Program-made: the position numbers and the translations under genes
Notes under the pieces: generated by a model
Seen by the model: only the letters and a program-made list of their open reading frames with translations
Told to the model about the DNA's origin: nothing
Databases searched by the model: none
Shown here: piece by piece, positions 1 through 8,702 of the stretch
Layout of the letters: each line of letters opens with the position of its first letter
How positions within the stretch are numbered: position 1 is the first letter of the stretch
Assembly: GCA_002695005.1 (NCBI GenBank)
Contig: NZNT01000026.1
Location: 310,001-374,000, forward strand
Source of the DNA: Maritimibacter sp.
GTDB taxonomy: Bacteria > Pseudomonadota > Alphaproteobacteria > Rhodobacterales > Rhodobacteraceae
Reading direction: 5' to 3'
Length of the DNA: 64,000 nucleotides

Positions 1-2436
1 GGCATAGACGCCCAGCTTGTCGGTCAGGTGGATATCGCAGTTCATGACGCCCGCCATGAACTCGACCGGGTGGTTCGCCTTGAGCCACGCGGTCTGGTAA
101 CTCACCACAGCATAGGCGGCCGCGTGGGACTTGTTGAAGCCGTAGTTGGCGAACTTCTCCAGAAGGTCGAACACCTCGCTCGCCTTCTTCTTGTCCACGC
201 CCTTCTCGGCCGCGCCGGTCTCGAACTTCGGGCGCTCGGCGTCCATCGCCTCCTTGATCTTCTTGCCCATCGCGCGGCGCAGCAGGTCGGCGCCGCCAAG
301 GCTGTAGCCCGCCATCTCTTGCGCGATCTGCATCACCTGTTCCTGATAGACGATGATGCCCTGCGTTTCCTCGAGGATATGGTCGATCAGCGGGTGAACG
401 CTCTCGATCTCGCGCTGGCCGTTCTTGACCTCGCAATAGGTCGGGATGTTTTCCATCGGGCCGGGACGGTAGAGTGCGACGAGCGCCACGATGTCCTCGA
501 TACAGGTCGGCTTCATGCGCCTAAGCGCATCCATCATGCCCGTGGATTCCACCTGGAACACGGCGACCGTCTTGGCGCTGGCATAAAGGCGGTAGGTCTT
601 TTCATCGTCCAGCGGGATCAGGTTGATCTGGTTCTCACCACCCTCCGCCGGGGTGTAGATCTCGGCCCCGTCCGGCCCGATATGCAGATCGCGCCCCTGC
701 CCGTGGATCAGGTCGATGGCGTTCTGAATGACGGTGAGCGTTTTCAGGCCCAGAAAGTCGAACTTCACCAGCCCCGCCTGCTCGACCCATTTCATGTTGA
801 ACTGGGTGGCGGGCATGTCCGAGCGCGGGTCTTGATAAAGCGGCACCAGTTCGTCCAGCGGCCGGTCCCCGATCACGACACCCGCCGCGTGGGTCGAAGC
901 GTTCCGCAAAAGCCCCTCGACCTGCTCGGCATAACGCAAAAGCCGCTCGACCACTTCTTCCGAGCGCGCTTCTTCGCGCAGGCGCGGCTCGTCTTTCAAC
1001 GCCTGCGTGATCGACACGGGCTTCACGCCCTCGACCGGGATCAGCTTGGACAGCCGGTCCACCTGACCATAGGGCATTTGCAGCACCCGGCCCACGTCGC
1101 GCACGGCGGCCTTGGACAGCAGCGCGCCGAAGGTGATGATCTGGCCCACCTTGTCGCGCCCGTATTTCTCCTGCACGTAGCGGATCGTCTCTTCCCGCCG
1201 GTCCATGCAGAAGTCGATGTCGAAGTCCGGCATCGACACCCGTTCCGGGTTCAGGAAGCGTTCGAACAGCAGGGAGTAGCGCAGCGGGTCGAGGTCGGTG
1301 ATGGTCAGCGCATAGGCCACGAGCGAGCCTGCACCCGACCCCCGGCCCGGCCCGACCGGGATATTCTGATCCTTGGACCACTTGATGAAGTCGGCAACGA
1401 TCAGGAAGTAGCCGGGAAACCCCATGCCCTCGATGATGCCCAGCTCGAATTCCAGCCGCGCCTCGTAGTCCTCGACCGGGGCGGCATGAGGAATCACGGC
1501 CAGCCGTGCCTTCAGCCCGTCCTTGGCCTGCCGGCGCAATTCGTCCACCTCGTCATCCGCGAAGCGCGGCAGGATCGGGTCGCGCCGATAGGCCATGAAG
1601 GCGCAGCGCTTGGCGATCTCGACGGTGTTCTGTGTCGCTTCGGGCAGGTCCGCGAACAGCGTCACCATCTCCTGCGGCGATTTGAAATAGTGTTGCGGCG
1701 TCAGGTGCCGGCGCGGCTCCTGCTGGTCGACATAGGCCCCGTCCGCGATACAGATCAGCGCGTCATGCGCCTCATAAAGCCCGGTCTTGGGGAAATAGAC
1801 GTCGTTCGTGGCGACCAGAGGGATGCCCATCTCATAGGCCATCTCGACAAAGCCGCGTTCGGTCTTCTGCTCGGGTTCGGTCAGTTGGCCGCCCTCGCCC
1901 GGATGCCGTTGCAGCTCGACATAAAGCCGGTCGCCGAACACGCGGTGGAACCATGACATCAGTTCCTGCGCCTTGGCGCGGTTGCCTTGCTGGAGCCGCT
2001 GACCCACCGGACCCTCGGCCCCGCCGGTGAGGCAGATAAGGCCCGCCGAGTATCTCTCCAGCTCTTCCAGCATCACCTCCGGCAGCGCCCCGTGCTTGTC
2101 GAGGTACAGGCAGGAGTTGAGCTTCATCAGGTTCTCGTACCCGCCCTCGTTCTGGGCCAGTAGAACCACCGGCGCGCCGGGCTTCGGCTGCTCCCCCGGT
2201 GCCGGTTTTTCGTAGGCCAGGGTGACCTGACAGCCGATGATCGGCTGCACGCCCGCTCCGCTCGCGGTCACGGAAAATTCCAGCGCGCAGAACATGTTAT
2301 CCGTGTCCGTCACAGCAACGGCAGGCATGCCCATCGCCTCGCACAGACCGGGGAGTTTCTTCACCGGAACCGCGCCTTCGAGCAGCGAGTATTCCGTGTG
2401 AACGCGCAGGTGAATGAATCGGGGATCAGCAGCCAT
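1..2436 (-). CDS. dnaE: DNA polymerase III subunit alpha (partial, C-terminus outside window)
   Basis: This is the catalytic subunit of the replicative polymerase. About 812 N-terminal residues of a protein usually near 1,160 are present; the rest lies left of the window. The ATG at 2436 opens with MAADPRFIHLRVHTEYSLLEG, the start of the PHP domain. Further in, the polymerase signatures GPGRGSGAGSLVAYALTITD and MPDFDIDFCMDRREETIRY are visible, the latter holding active-site aspartates. YGFNKSHAAAYAVVSY follows in the finger region. No frame break is seen. The gene reads away from the small SRPBCC gene upstream, and 120 bases separate the two starts. Confidence 0.97.
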   Translation of the reverse strand, partial: MAADPRFIHLRVHTEYSLLEGAVPVKKLPGLCEAMGMPAVAVTDTDNMFCALEFSVTASGAGVQPIIGCQVTLAYEKPAPGEQPKPGAPVVLLAQNEGGYENLMKLNSCLYLDKHGALPEVMLEELERYSAGLICLTGGAEGPVGQRLQQGNRAKAQELMSWFHRVFGDRLYVELQRHPGEGGQLTEPEQKTERGFVEMAYEMGIPLVATNDVYFPKTGLYEAHDALICIADGAYVDQQEPRRHLTPQHYFKSPQEMVTLFADLPEATQNTVEIAKRCAFMAYRRDPILPRFADDEVDELRRQAKDGLKARLAVIPHAAPVEDYEARLEFELGIIEGMGFPGYFLIVADFIKWSKDQNIPVGPGRGSGAGSLVAYALTITDLDPLRYSLLFERFLNPERVSMPDFDIDFCMDRREETIRYVQEKYGRDKVGQIITFGALLSKAAVRDVGRVLQMPYGQVDRLSKLIPVEGVKPVSITQALKDEPRLREEARSEEVVERLLRYAEQVEGLLRNASTHAAGVVIGDRPLDELVPLYQDPRSDMPATQFNMKWVEQAGLVKFDFLGLKTLTVIQNAIDLIHGQGRDLHIGPDGAEIYTPAEGGENQINLIPLDDEKTYRLYASAKTVAVFQVESTGMMDALRRMKPTCIEDIVALVALYRPGPMENIPTYCEVKNGQREIESVHPLIDHILEETQGIIVYQEQVMQIAQEMAGYSLGGADLLRRAMGKKIKEAMDAERPKFETGAAEKGVDKKKASEVFDLLEKFANYGFNKSHAAAYAVVSYQTAWLKANHPVEFMAGVMNCDIHLTDKLGVYA

Positions 2437-2556
2437 GCGCCCAGACTAGGCCCACGGTCGGCGGGGGCGAGCCGGGAACGTCACCCGGTCGCAATTGTGA
2501 TGGACGCTGTTCGGGCAGCCACGCCAGACTGCCCCAAAACAACGAATGAGGCAGAC

Positions 2557-3018
2557 ATGATTCCCGGACCCACGCAGGATGTCCGCACGACCCGCTATCT
2601 CAAATCCACGCCCGGCGCGCTCTATCGCGGGCTGACCGACGGTCGGCTGCTGGTGGAGTGGTTCAAGCTCTTCGGCGAAGACCTCGCCGGTGCCACGGTC
2701 GAGCCGCAGCCGGGCGGAGCCTTCGACCTGACGCGGGCGCAGGCGGGTGCATCGCTCGAGACCTACCCGGCCTGCGTGATCGAGGCGCGGTCGGGGGCGC
2801 GGATCGTGATCACCACGGCGCTCGGCGCTGGGTATCGCCCCACGGGCGTCCACAATCCCGCGACGCTCATCCTCGACCTGCATGAGATCGCTTCGGGCAC
2901 CCGGCTGGAAGCGAGCCTGATCCAGACGGATGGTGCGCGCCCCGGCCCGTTGGCGAGCTGGGACGACGGGGTGGCGCGGCTCGATTCCCTCGCTGCGGAC
3001 ATGACCCAAAACAGTTAG
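2557..3018 (+). CDS. SRPBCC / AHSA1-type domain protein
   Basis: A 153-residue single-domain protein of the START/Bet v1-like superfamily, resembling the activator-of-Hsp90-ATPase C-terminal group. The segment LVEWFKLFGEDLAGATVEPQPGGAFDL is shortened here to its recognisable parts: a W-F pair followed by a PGG turn, as in this group. The ATG at 2557 is preferred because GAGG lies five bases upstream; an ATG at 2500 and a frame open from 2398 lack support. It precedes an ArsR-type regulator and a second SRPBCC gene, a common pairing in which the regulator controls the SRPBCC genes. The ligand is unknown. Confidence 0.8.
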   Translation: MIPGPTQDVRTTRYLKSTPGALYRGLTDGRLLVEWFKLFGEDLAGATVEPQPGGAFDLTRAQAGASLETYPACVIEARSGARIVITTALGAGYRPTGVHNPATLILDLHEIASGTRLEASLIQTDGARPGPLASWDDGVARLDSLAADMTQNS

Positions 3019-3031
3019 CCTCTGGGATAAC
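3014..3031 (+). promoter_or_regulatory. Probable ArsR operator, distal copy
   Basis: GTTAGC-N6-GATAAC overlaps the stop codon of the first SRPBCC gene. It has the same arm sequence and the same 6-base spacer as the perfect palindrome at 3065-3082, with one mismatch in the right arm. The pair brackets the promoter of the regulator. Binding is inferred from position and repetition. Confidence 0.6.
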
Positions 3032-3038
3032 TTTTTTC

Positions 3039-3082
3039 TTGACCGATGCGCTGGACTCGCAATAGTTAGCTTAATGGCTAAC
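3039..3082 (+). promoter_or_regulatory. arsR-type gene promoter with palindromic operator over the start codon
   Basis: A -35 like TTGACC sits at 3039-3044, with a weak -10 (ATAGTT) at about 3062-3067. A perfect inverted repeat GTTAGC-TTAATG-GCTAAC occupies 3065-3082 and contains the ATG at 3074-3076. A start site placed normally after this -10 would fall at or next to the ATG, and no Shine-Dalgarno is visible, so the transcript may be leaderless. Bound repressor would cover the -10 and start region, consistent with autorepression. Confidence 0.6.
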
Positions 3083-3424
3083 CAAATGGACTCCCTCTTC
3101 TCGGCCCTCGCCGACCAGACCCGCCGCGACGTGGTGGAGCGCCTGACGCGTGGCGAAGCGCCGGTCAAGGAACTGGCCGCGCCGCACGACATGGCGCTGC
3201 CCAGCTTCATGAAGCACATCGACCGGCTGGAAGAGGCGGGCGTTGTGTCCACCCGCAAGGTGGGCCGCCAGCGCATCGTTGCCCTCACGCCCGGGGCTTT
3301 CGGCCCGGCGGAAACATGGCTCGACCGACAGAAACAGGTTTGGGAGGGCCGCCTCGACCGGCTGGAAGCGCTCGCGCGGAAGATCGAGGCCGAAACGAAT
3401 ACCTTTCCGGGCGACGACCCCTAA
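3074..3424 (+). CDS. ArsR-family winged-helix transcriptional regulator
   Basis: A 116-residue protein with the ArsR/SmtB winged helix: a DQTRRDVVERL helix, then PVKELAAPHDMALPSFMKHI as the recognition region and VSTRKVGRQRIVALTP as the wing. No metal-binding cysteines are visible, so this belongs to the non-metal subgroup typically coupled to SRPBCC/AHSA1 genes. The ATG at 3074 is inside a perfect palindrome and lacks an upstream Shine-Dalgarno; an in-frame ATG at 3086 is the alternative. It likely represses itself and both SRPBCC neighbours. Confidence 0.85.
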   Translation: MANQMDSLFSALADQTRRDVVERLTRGEAPVKELAAPHDMALPSFMKHIDRLEEAGVVSTRKVGRQRIVALTPGAFGPAETWLDRQKQVWEGRLDRLEALARKIEAETNTFPGDDP

Positions 3425-3481
3425 AGGGCCGACCACACCGAACAAACAACCACGACCCCACGTTCTCAAGGATCCCGCACA

Positions 3482-3958
3482 ATGGACATCTTCGCCTTCA
3501 ATCCCGACACCGACCTCGAATTTTCCCGCACTATCGCGGCAAGCCCCGCGACCGTCTGGCGCTGCATGACGGATGCGGAGCTGCTCGCCCAATGGTTCTG
3601 CCCCAAGCCGTGGCAGGTGAAGAACGCCGTGATCGAGCCGCGACCGGGCGGCGCCTTTCACACCCCGATGTACGGACCCGACGGCGAAGTGATGGATGAG
3701 GGGGCGGGCTGCATCCTGATCGCCGACGAGGCGCGCGTGCTGGCCTTCACCGACGCCATGACGCCGGGGTTCCATCCAAAGGGCTCGGCCTTCATGACCG
3801 GCGTTTACATGCTGGAGCCGACCGAGGCGGGAACCAAGCTCACCGCCCGCGCGCTGCACGCGGACCAAGCCGCGCAGAAGCAGCACGAGGACATGGGCTT
3901 TTTCGGCGGCTGGGGCACCGCAATCGATCAGTTGGGCGCGCTGGCCGAGACGCTGTAG
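3482..3958 (+). CDS. SRPBCC / AHSA1-type domain protein
   Basis: A 158-residue member of the same superfamily as the gene at 2557. The N-terminus reads LEFSRTIAASPATVWRCMTD, followed by LLAQWFCPKPW and a PGGAFHTPMYGPDGE turn, which is the typical AHSA1 layout. AAGGAT lies ahead of the ATG. It follows the ArsR gene by 57 bases and is probably cotranscribed. The last 31 bases overlap the 3' end of the convergent DUF6544-like gene. The ligand is unknown. Confidence 0.85.
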   Translation: MDIFAFNPDTDLEFSRTIAASPATVWRCMTDAELLAQWFCPKPWQVKNAVIEPRPGGAFHTPMYGPDGEVMDEGAGCILIADEARVLAFTDAMTPGFHPKGSAFMTGVYMLEPTEAGTKLTARALHADQAAQKQHEDMGFFGGWGTAIDQLGALAETL

Positions 3959-4752
3959 GTCAGGGTCCGCCCCCGGAAATAGGGCGCAAATCCGGTGTCG
4001 CGGACATAGCCGACCTCGCTTTCCAGCGGGATGCGCCGTCCGCCGATCTCGCGATAGTTGGAATAGCGCCCTTCCCAGACCATCGAGCGCATCGTTCCAT
4101 CCGGCTGAATAGCCGGGCGGTCCTGCGCCGTCATACGCGCGACGTCGCCGCGATCATCGAAATAGAGCGTCACACGCGCGGTCCCGCCCGGCGTGTCGAG
4201 CGCGACCTCGACCGCATCACCCGCTGACGTCCAGACGAGGTCGCGGTTGAGCAGGATTGCGTCGGGCGACCATGGTATTTCGGCAAGGTAGCGTGCAGCC
4301 TCGGCCACATCCGCCGCCGGCCCTTTGAAGGCATCCATGCGCCACGCGCCGAAGAGCCGGACATCGAGAATACCGTGGCCGGCCGCGTAGCTGTCGAGGA
4401 CGCGCACCACCGGCACGGGACCGGCCCGCATCACGGCGGTCCAGGCGAAGCCCGTCACCCCGGTCCCGATGACTTGCCGCGCCGACAGCGCCATCCAGTC
4501 ATCGCCGGGGTTGCGCTGCATCTCGGCCGATTGCGTGAGGTGCGCCGCCGTCCCCGGTGTGGCCCCCATCATGCCGCGCAGGGCGAAGGCCTCGACCTTC
4601 TCCGGCAGATCGGCACGGGCAGCGCCCGCCCGGTCCGCAACCAGCCCCGCCTCGCGGTCCGCAATCGCGCGCGACACCTGCCACGCCTTTGCCCCGGTGA
4701 CGATCATCGTCACGAGCAAGAGTCCCAAAACCACGAGAGCCACGATCTTCAT
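3928..4752 (-). CDS. DUF6544-like membrane-anchored protein of unknown function
   Basis: A 274-residue protein with one N-terminal hydrophobic segment (about residues 3-20) that anchors or exports it. The remainder contains AEMQRNPGDDWMALSARQVI, a LDVRLFGAWRMDAFKG stretch and a YSNYREIGGRRIPLESEVGY tail, the pattern I associate with DUF6544. The start at 4752 has a good AAGGAGG five bases upstream. It is convergent with the SRPBCC gene and divergent from xdhA. No catalytic residues can be assigned. Confidence 0.7.
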   Translation of the reverse strand: MKIVALVVLGLLLVTMIVTGAKAWQVSRAIADREAGLVADRAGAARADLPEKVEAFALRGMMGATPGTAAHLTQSAEMQRNPGDDWMALSARQVIGTGVTGFAWTAVMRAGPVPVVRVLDSYAAGHGILDVRLFGAWRMDAFKGPAADVAEAARYLAEIPWSPDAILLNRDLVWTSAGDAVEVALDTPGGTARVTLYFDDRGDVARMTAQDRPAIQPDGTMRSMVWEGRYSNYREIGGRRIPLESEVGYVRDTGFAPYFRGRTLTYSVSASAPN

Positions 4753-5029
4753 GTCAGCCTCCTTCACCCTGGATGCGCCATGACACGAAGCGCCGCCACG
4801 CGCCTTGCGCCGGATCAATCCGGGGTCCGGCCGGTGCCGCGCTTTTGGGCAGTCACCCGCCGGACCGCCCGGATGCGTGGCGTTTTCAAGCCCTTGTGGG
4901 CCCCGCTGCCTTGCCCGATGGGTAGACAGCGCCCAATTTCTGCGCTTTCCTGACGGAACAACCCGGCTCTTCTACGCCGCATCGAAGGGCCGACCGGGGA
5001 AGATCGTAAAGCGGCGGGACAGACAGGGC

Positions 5030-6406
5030 ATGGATATCGCGTTTCTTCTCAACGGAGAGACCGTTGAGCTGACCGGCGTATCTGCGACCACGACGGTACT
5101 CGATTGGCTGCGCGAAGAGCGCGGGCTGACCGGGACGAAGGAAGGTTGCAACGAGGGCGACTGCGGGGCCTGCACGGTGATGGTGACCGACCATTCGGGC
5201 ACGAAACCCATCAACGGCTGCATCCTCTTCTTGCCGCAGATCAACGGAAAATCGCTGACGACCGTCGAGGGGCTCGCGGCCCCGGACGGCACGATGCACC
5301 CCGTACAGCAGGCGATGGTCGAACATCACGGGAGCCAGTGTGGTTTCTGCACCCCCGGCTTCGTCGTCTCGATGGCGGCAGGCCAAATCACCGGCGAGAC
5401 GGATCACGACCGCCAGCTTGCGGGCAATCTGTGCCGCTGCACGGGCTACGCCCCCATTGTGCGCGCCGCCGTGAATGCCGCGCGGCAGCCGGTTCCGGCC
5501 TGGCTGCGCGACCGGCCCGCCGGGCCGCCGATGGGTGCTTACGTCAACGACTTTCAGCCGACGACAATCGCGGCCCTCGCCGAACTGCGCCGCGCCCATC
5601 CCGACGCCACCATCGTCGCCGGGGCCACGGACGTGGGGCTCTGGGTCAACAAGGACCACCGCCCGCTCGGCAACGTCATCTTCATCACCCAGATCGAGGA
5701 GCTGCGCCGGATCGAGGTCGCGCCCTACATGATCCGCATCGGCGCTGCGGCGAGCATCGAGGCGCTCCGCCTCGCCACCGCCCGCCGCTACCCGTCGCTG
5801 GCCGCCATGCTGGACCGCTTCGCCTCGGCCCAGGTGCGTGCTGCGGCGACCGTCGGCGGCAACATCGCCAACGGCTCGCCCATCGGGGATACGCCACCGC
5901 CGCTCATCGCGCTGGGGGCCATGCTGCAACTGCGCAACGGCGAGGACATGCGGGAAATCCCGCTCGAGGATTTCTTTATCGAATACGGCAAGCAGGACAT
6001 CGGACCGGGCGAATTCGTCGAGGCGGTGGTCATCCCCCGCGATCAGGAGAGCGACCGGCTCAAGGTCTACAAACTTTCCAAAAGGTTCGATCAGGACATT
6101 TCCGCGGTCCTCGGCGCATTCAATATCGAGATCAAGGACGAAAAAGTGATATCCGCCCGCATCGCCTTCGGGGGCATGGCGGGCACGCCGCAACGGGCCC
6201 GGGCCGTCGAGCGCGCGCTGGTCGGGCGGCCCTGGACCGAGGCCACGGTGCGCACGGCCAAGTGGTCTTTCGCCGAAGATTTCCGCCCGATGTCAGACAT
6301 GCGCGCCTCTGCCGCCTACCGGCTGGAAACCGCGGCCAACATGCTCGACCGCTACTGGCGCGAGGATCAGGGTGAAGCGGTGGACGTGCGGGAGGTGACC
6401 TCATGA
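5030..6406 (+). CDS. xdhA: Xanthine dehydrogenase small subunit (2Fe-2S / FAD)
   Basis: A 458-residue iron-sulfur and FAD subunit of molybdenum xanthine dehydrogenase, which oxidises hypoxanthine to xanthine and urate. The N-terminal plant-type ferredoxin motif is CNEGDCGACTVM, and the second cluster domain has CGFCTPGFV and LCRCTGY. The FAD domain shows ATVGGNIANGSPIGDTPP. A longer open frame starts at 4805, but homology begins at the ATG at 5030. The stop overlaps the xdhB start as ATGA, implying translational coupling. It is the first gene of the purine operon. Confidence 0.95.
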   Translation: MDIAFLLNGETVELTGVSATTTVLDWLREERGLTGTKEGCNEGDCGACTVMVTDHSGTKPINGCILFLPQINGKSLTTVEGLAAPDGTMHPVQQAMVEHHGSQCGFCTPGFVVSMAAGQITGETDHDRQLAGNLCRCTGYAPIVRAAVNAARQPVPAWLRDRPAGPPMGAYVNDFQPTTIAALAELRRAHPDATIVAGATDVGLWVNKDHRPLGNVIFITQIEELRRIEVAPYMIRIGAAASIEALRLATARRYPSLAAMLDRFASAQVRAAATVGGNIANGSPIGDTPPPLIALGAMLQLRNGEDMREIPLEDFFIEYGKQDIGPGEFVEAVVIPRDQESDRLKVYKLSKRFDQDISAVLGAFNIEIKDEKVISARIAFGGMAGTPQRARAVERALVGRPWTEATVRTAKWSFAEDFRPMSDMRASAAYRLETAANMLDRYWREDQGEAVDVREVTS

Positions 6407-8685
6407 GCATGGGCAAACCCCTCCCCCACGACAGCGCGCCGCTCCACGTCACCGGCGCGGCCCGGTATATCGACGACATTCCGGTGCCCGCCGACTGCCT
6501 GCACCTCGCTTTCGGTCTCAGCCACGAGGCGCGGGGCGTCATCACCGCGATGAACCTCGACGCGGTGCGTTCGGCCCCGGGCGTGATGCGCGTCCTGACC
6601 GCCGCAGACCTGCCGGGCGTGAACGACATTTCGACCGCCGCCCATGACGAGCCGCTTCTTGCGGCGGGCGACGTGCATTACCACGGCCAGCCGATCTTCC
6701 TCGTCCTCGCCACCTCGCACCGCGCCGCACGCGAAGCGGCGGCCAAGGCCGACATCACCATCGAGGCCAAGCCCGCGCTTCTTTCCATCGACGACGCGCT
6801 CGCCGCGCGCAGCTATTTCGAAGGCGGCCCCCTCACATGGCGGCGGGGCGAGGTCGCGCCGGCCATGGCCAAGGCCGAAACCATCGTCGACGGGCGCATT
6901 GAGATCGGGGGGCAGGAGCACTTCTACCTCGAAGGTCAGGTCAGCCTCGCCATGCCGCAGGACAACGGCGACATGGTGCTTCACACCTCGACGCAGCACC
7001 CGACCGAGATCCAGCACAAGGTGGCCGAGGCGCTCGCGACGCCGTTCCATGCAGTGCGGGTCGAGACGCGGCGCATGGGCGGCGGGTTCGGCGGCAAGGA
7101 AAGCCAGGGCAACGCGCTCGCCATCGCCTGTGCCATCGGCGCGCACCTGACCGGCAAGCCCTGCAAGATGCGCTACGATCGGGATGACGACATGGTCATC
7201 ACCGGCAAGCGCCATGATTTCCGCATCGCTTACAAGGCGGGGGTGGATGCCAAGGGCAAGCTGGTGGCGGTGGAGTTCGACCAGTATGTGCGCTGCGGCT
7301 GGTCGATGGACCTGAGCCTGCCGGTCTGCGACCGCGCGATGCTCCATGCCGACAACGCCTACTGGATTCCGAACATCCGGATCACATCCCACCGGCTCAA
7401 GACCAACACCTGCTCCGCCACCGCGTTTCGCGGCTTCGGCGGGCCGCAGGGCATGGTCGGGATCGAGCGGGTGCTGGATCACATCGCCCACCGGCTCAAG
7501 ATGGACCCGCTGGAGCTGCGGCAGGCGAATTTCTACAAGAAATCCCGCCCGCAGGAGACGCCCTATGGCCAGCCCGTGAAGGGCTTTATCCTGCCCGAGA
7601 TGGTCAAGAGCCTCGCCGAGAGCGCCGACTACAAGGGCCGGAAGCAGGCCATCGCGCGCTGGAACGAGAAAAGCACCGTTCTGAAAAAGGGGATCGCGCT
7701 GACCCCTGTGAAATTCGGCATCAGCTTTACCCTCACCCACCTCAACCAGGCGGGCGCGCTGGTGAACCTCTATGCCGACGGATCGGTGACGATCAATCAC
7801 GGCGGCACCGAGATGGGTCAGGGCCTGAATCAGAAGGTCGCACAGGTCGCCGCCGCGGGCTTCGGCATCGGGATGGAGCAGGTGCGCATCACCGCGACCG
7901 ACACCGGCAAGGTGCCCAACACCTCGGCCACCGCCGCGTCGTCTGGCTCCGACCTGAACGGCATGGCGGTCAAGAACGCGGTGGACGAGATCCGCGACCG
8001 CATCGCGCGGTTCCTCGCGACCGAAGCCGGGGTGAAGCCCCGCGATGTGGTGTTCGCACAAGGGCGCGTCACGGCGGGCGAGATGGACATGACCTTTGCC
8101 GAGGCCGCCAAACATGCCCATGAAAACCGGATCAGCCTTTCGGCCACCGGCTTCTACGCCACGCCGGACATTTCCTGGGACCGCGCCATCGGCAAGGGGC
8201 ATCCGTTCTTCTACTTCGCCTACGGCGCAGCGATCACCGAGGTCGCCATCGACACGCTCACAGGTGAGAACCGCATCCTGCGCGTGGATATCCTGCACGA
8301 CGTGGGCCAGTCGCTGAACCCCGCCGTGGACGTGGGCCAGATCGAGGGCGGCTATGTGCAGGGCGCGGGCTGGCTCACCACCGAGGAACTGGTGTGGGAC
8401 GAAAAGGGCGTTCTGCGCACCCATGCGCCCTCGACCTACAAGATCCCGGCCTGCTCGGACCGCCCCGACGTGTTCAACGTGGCGCTGTGGAACGGCGAGA
8501 ACCACGTTCCCACGATCTACCGCTCCAAGGCCGTGGGCGAGCCGCCCCTGATGCTGGGCATCTCGGCGCTGATGGCGCTGTCGGACGCGGTGGGCGCCTG
8601 CGGTGACGGCTACCCCCACCTCAACGCCCCCGCCACGGCGGAACGCGTGTACATGGCCGCCAAGCGCGTGCAGGGGGCGCGGTAA
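6403..8685 (+). CDS. xdhB: Xanthine dehydrogenase molybdopterin-binding subunit
   Basis: A 760-residue catalytic subunit that carries the molybdenum cofactor. Visible signatures are GGQEHFYLEGQ, RRMGGGFGGKES, TAFRGFGGPQG and the glycine-rich GGTEMGQGLNQK. The last region includes the conserved ExGQG context, and a conserved glutamate occurs in SKAVGEPPLML near the C-terminus. The length fits bacterial XdhB. A strong GGAGGT precedes the ATG, which overlaps the xdhA stop. It works with XdhA and is matured by XdhC downstream. Confidence 0.96.
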   Translation: MSMGKPLPHDSAPLHVTGAARYIDDIPVPADCLHLAFGLSHEARGVITAMNLDAVRSAPGVMRVLTAADLPGVNDISTAAHDEPLLAAGDVHYHGQPIFLVLATSHRAAREAAAKADITIEAKPALLSIDDALAARSYFEGGPLTWRRGEVAPAMAKAETIVDGRIEIGGQEHFYLEGQVSLAMPQDNGDMVLHTSTQHPTEIQHKVAEALATPFHAVRVETRRMGGGFGGKESQGNALAIACAIGAHLTGKPCKMRYDRDDDMVITGKRHDFRIAYKAGVDAKGKLVAVEFDQYVRCGWSMDLSLPVCDRAMLHADNAYWIPNIRITSHRLKTNTCSATAFRGFGGPQGMVGIERVLDHIAHRLKMDPLELRQANFYKKSRPQETPYGQPVKGFILPEMVKSLAESADYKGRKQAIARWNEKSTVLKKGIALTPVKFGISFTLTHLNQAGALVNLYADGSVTINHGGTEMGQGLNQKVAQVAAAGFGIGMEQVRITATDTGKVPNTSATAASSGSDLNGMAVKNAVDEIRDRIARFLATEAGVKPRDVVFAQGRVTAGEMDMTFAEAAKHAHENRISLSATGFYATPDISWDRAIGKGHPFFYFAYGAAITEVAIDTLTGENRILRVDILHDVGQSLNPAVDVGQIEGGYVQGAGWLTTEELVWDEKGVLRTHAPSTYKIPACSDRPDVFNVALWNGENHVPTIYRSKAVGEPPLMLGISALMALSDAVGACGDGYPHLNAPATAERVYMAAKRVQGAR

Positions 8686-8702
8686 ATGGCGGAGCCTTTC
8701 GC

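Noticed and set aside
28-1956. A 642-codon rightward open frame opposite dnaE
   Set aside because: It is the antisense of the polymerase gene, rich in His, Arg, Leu and Val as expected from GC-skewed third positions, and has no ribosome site or domain.
6367-8619. A 750-codon leftward frame opposite xdhB
   Set aside because: It mirrors xdhB codon by codon in a high-GC genome; the sense strand has all molybdopterin motifs.
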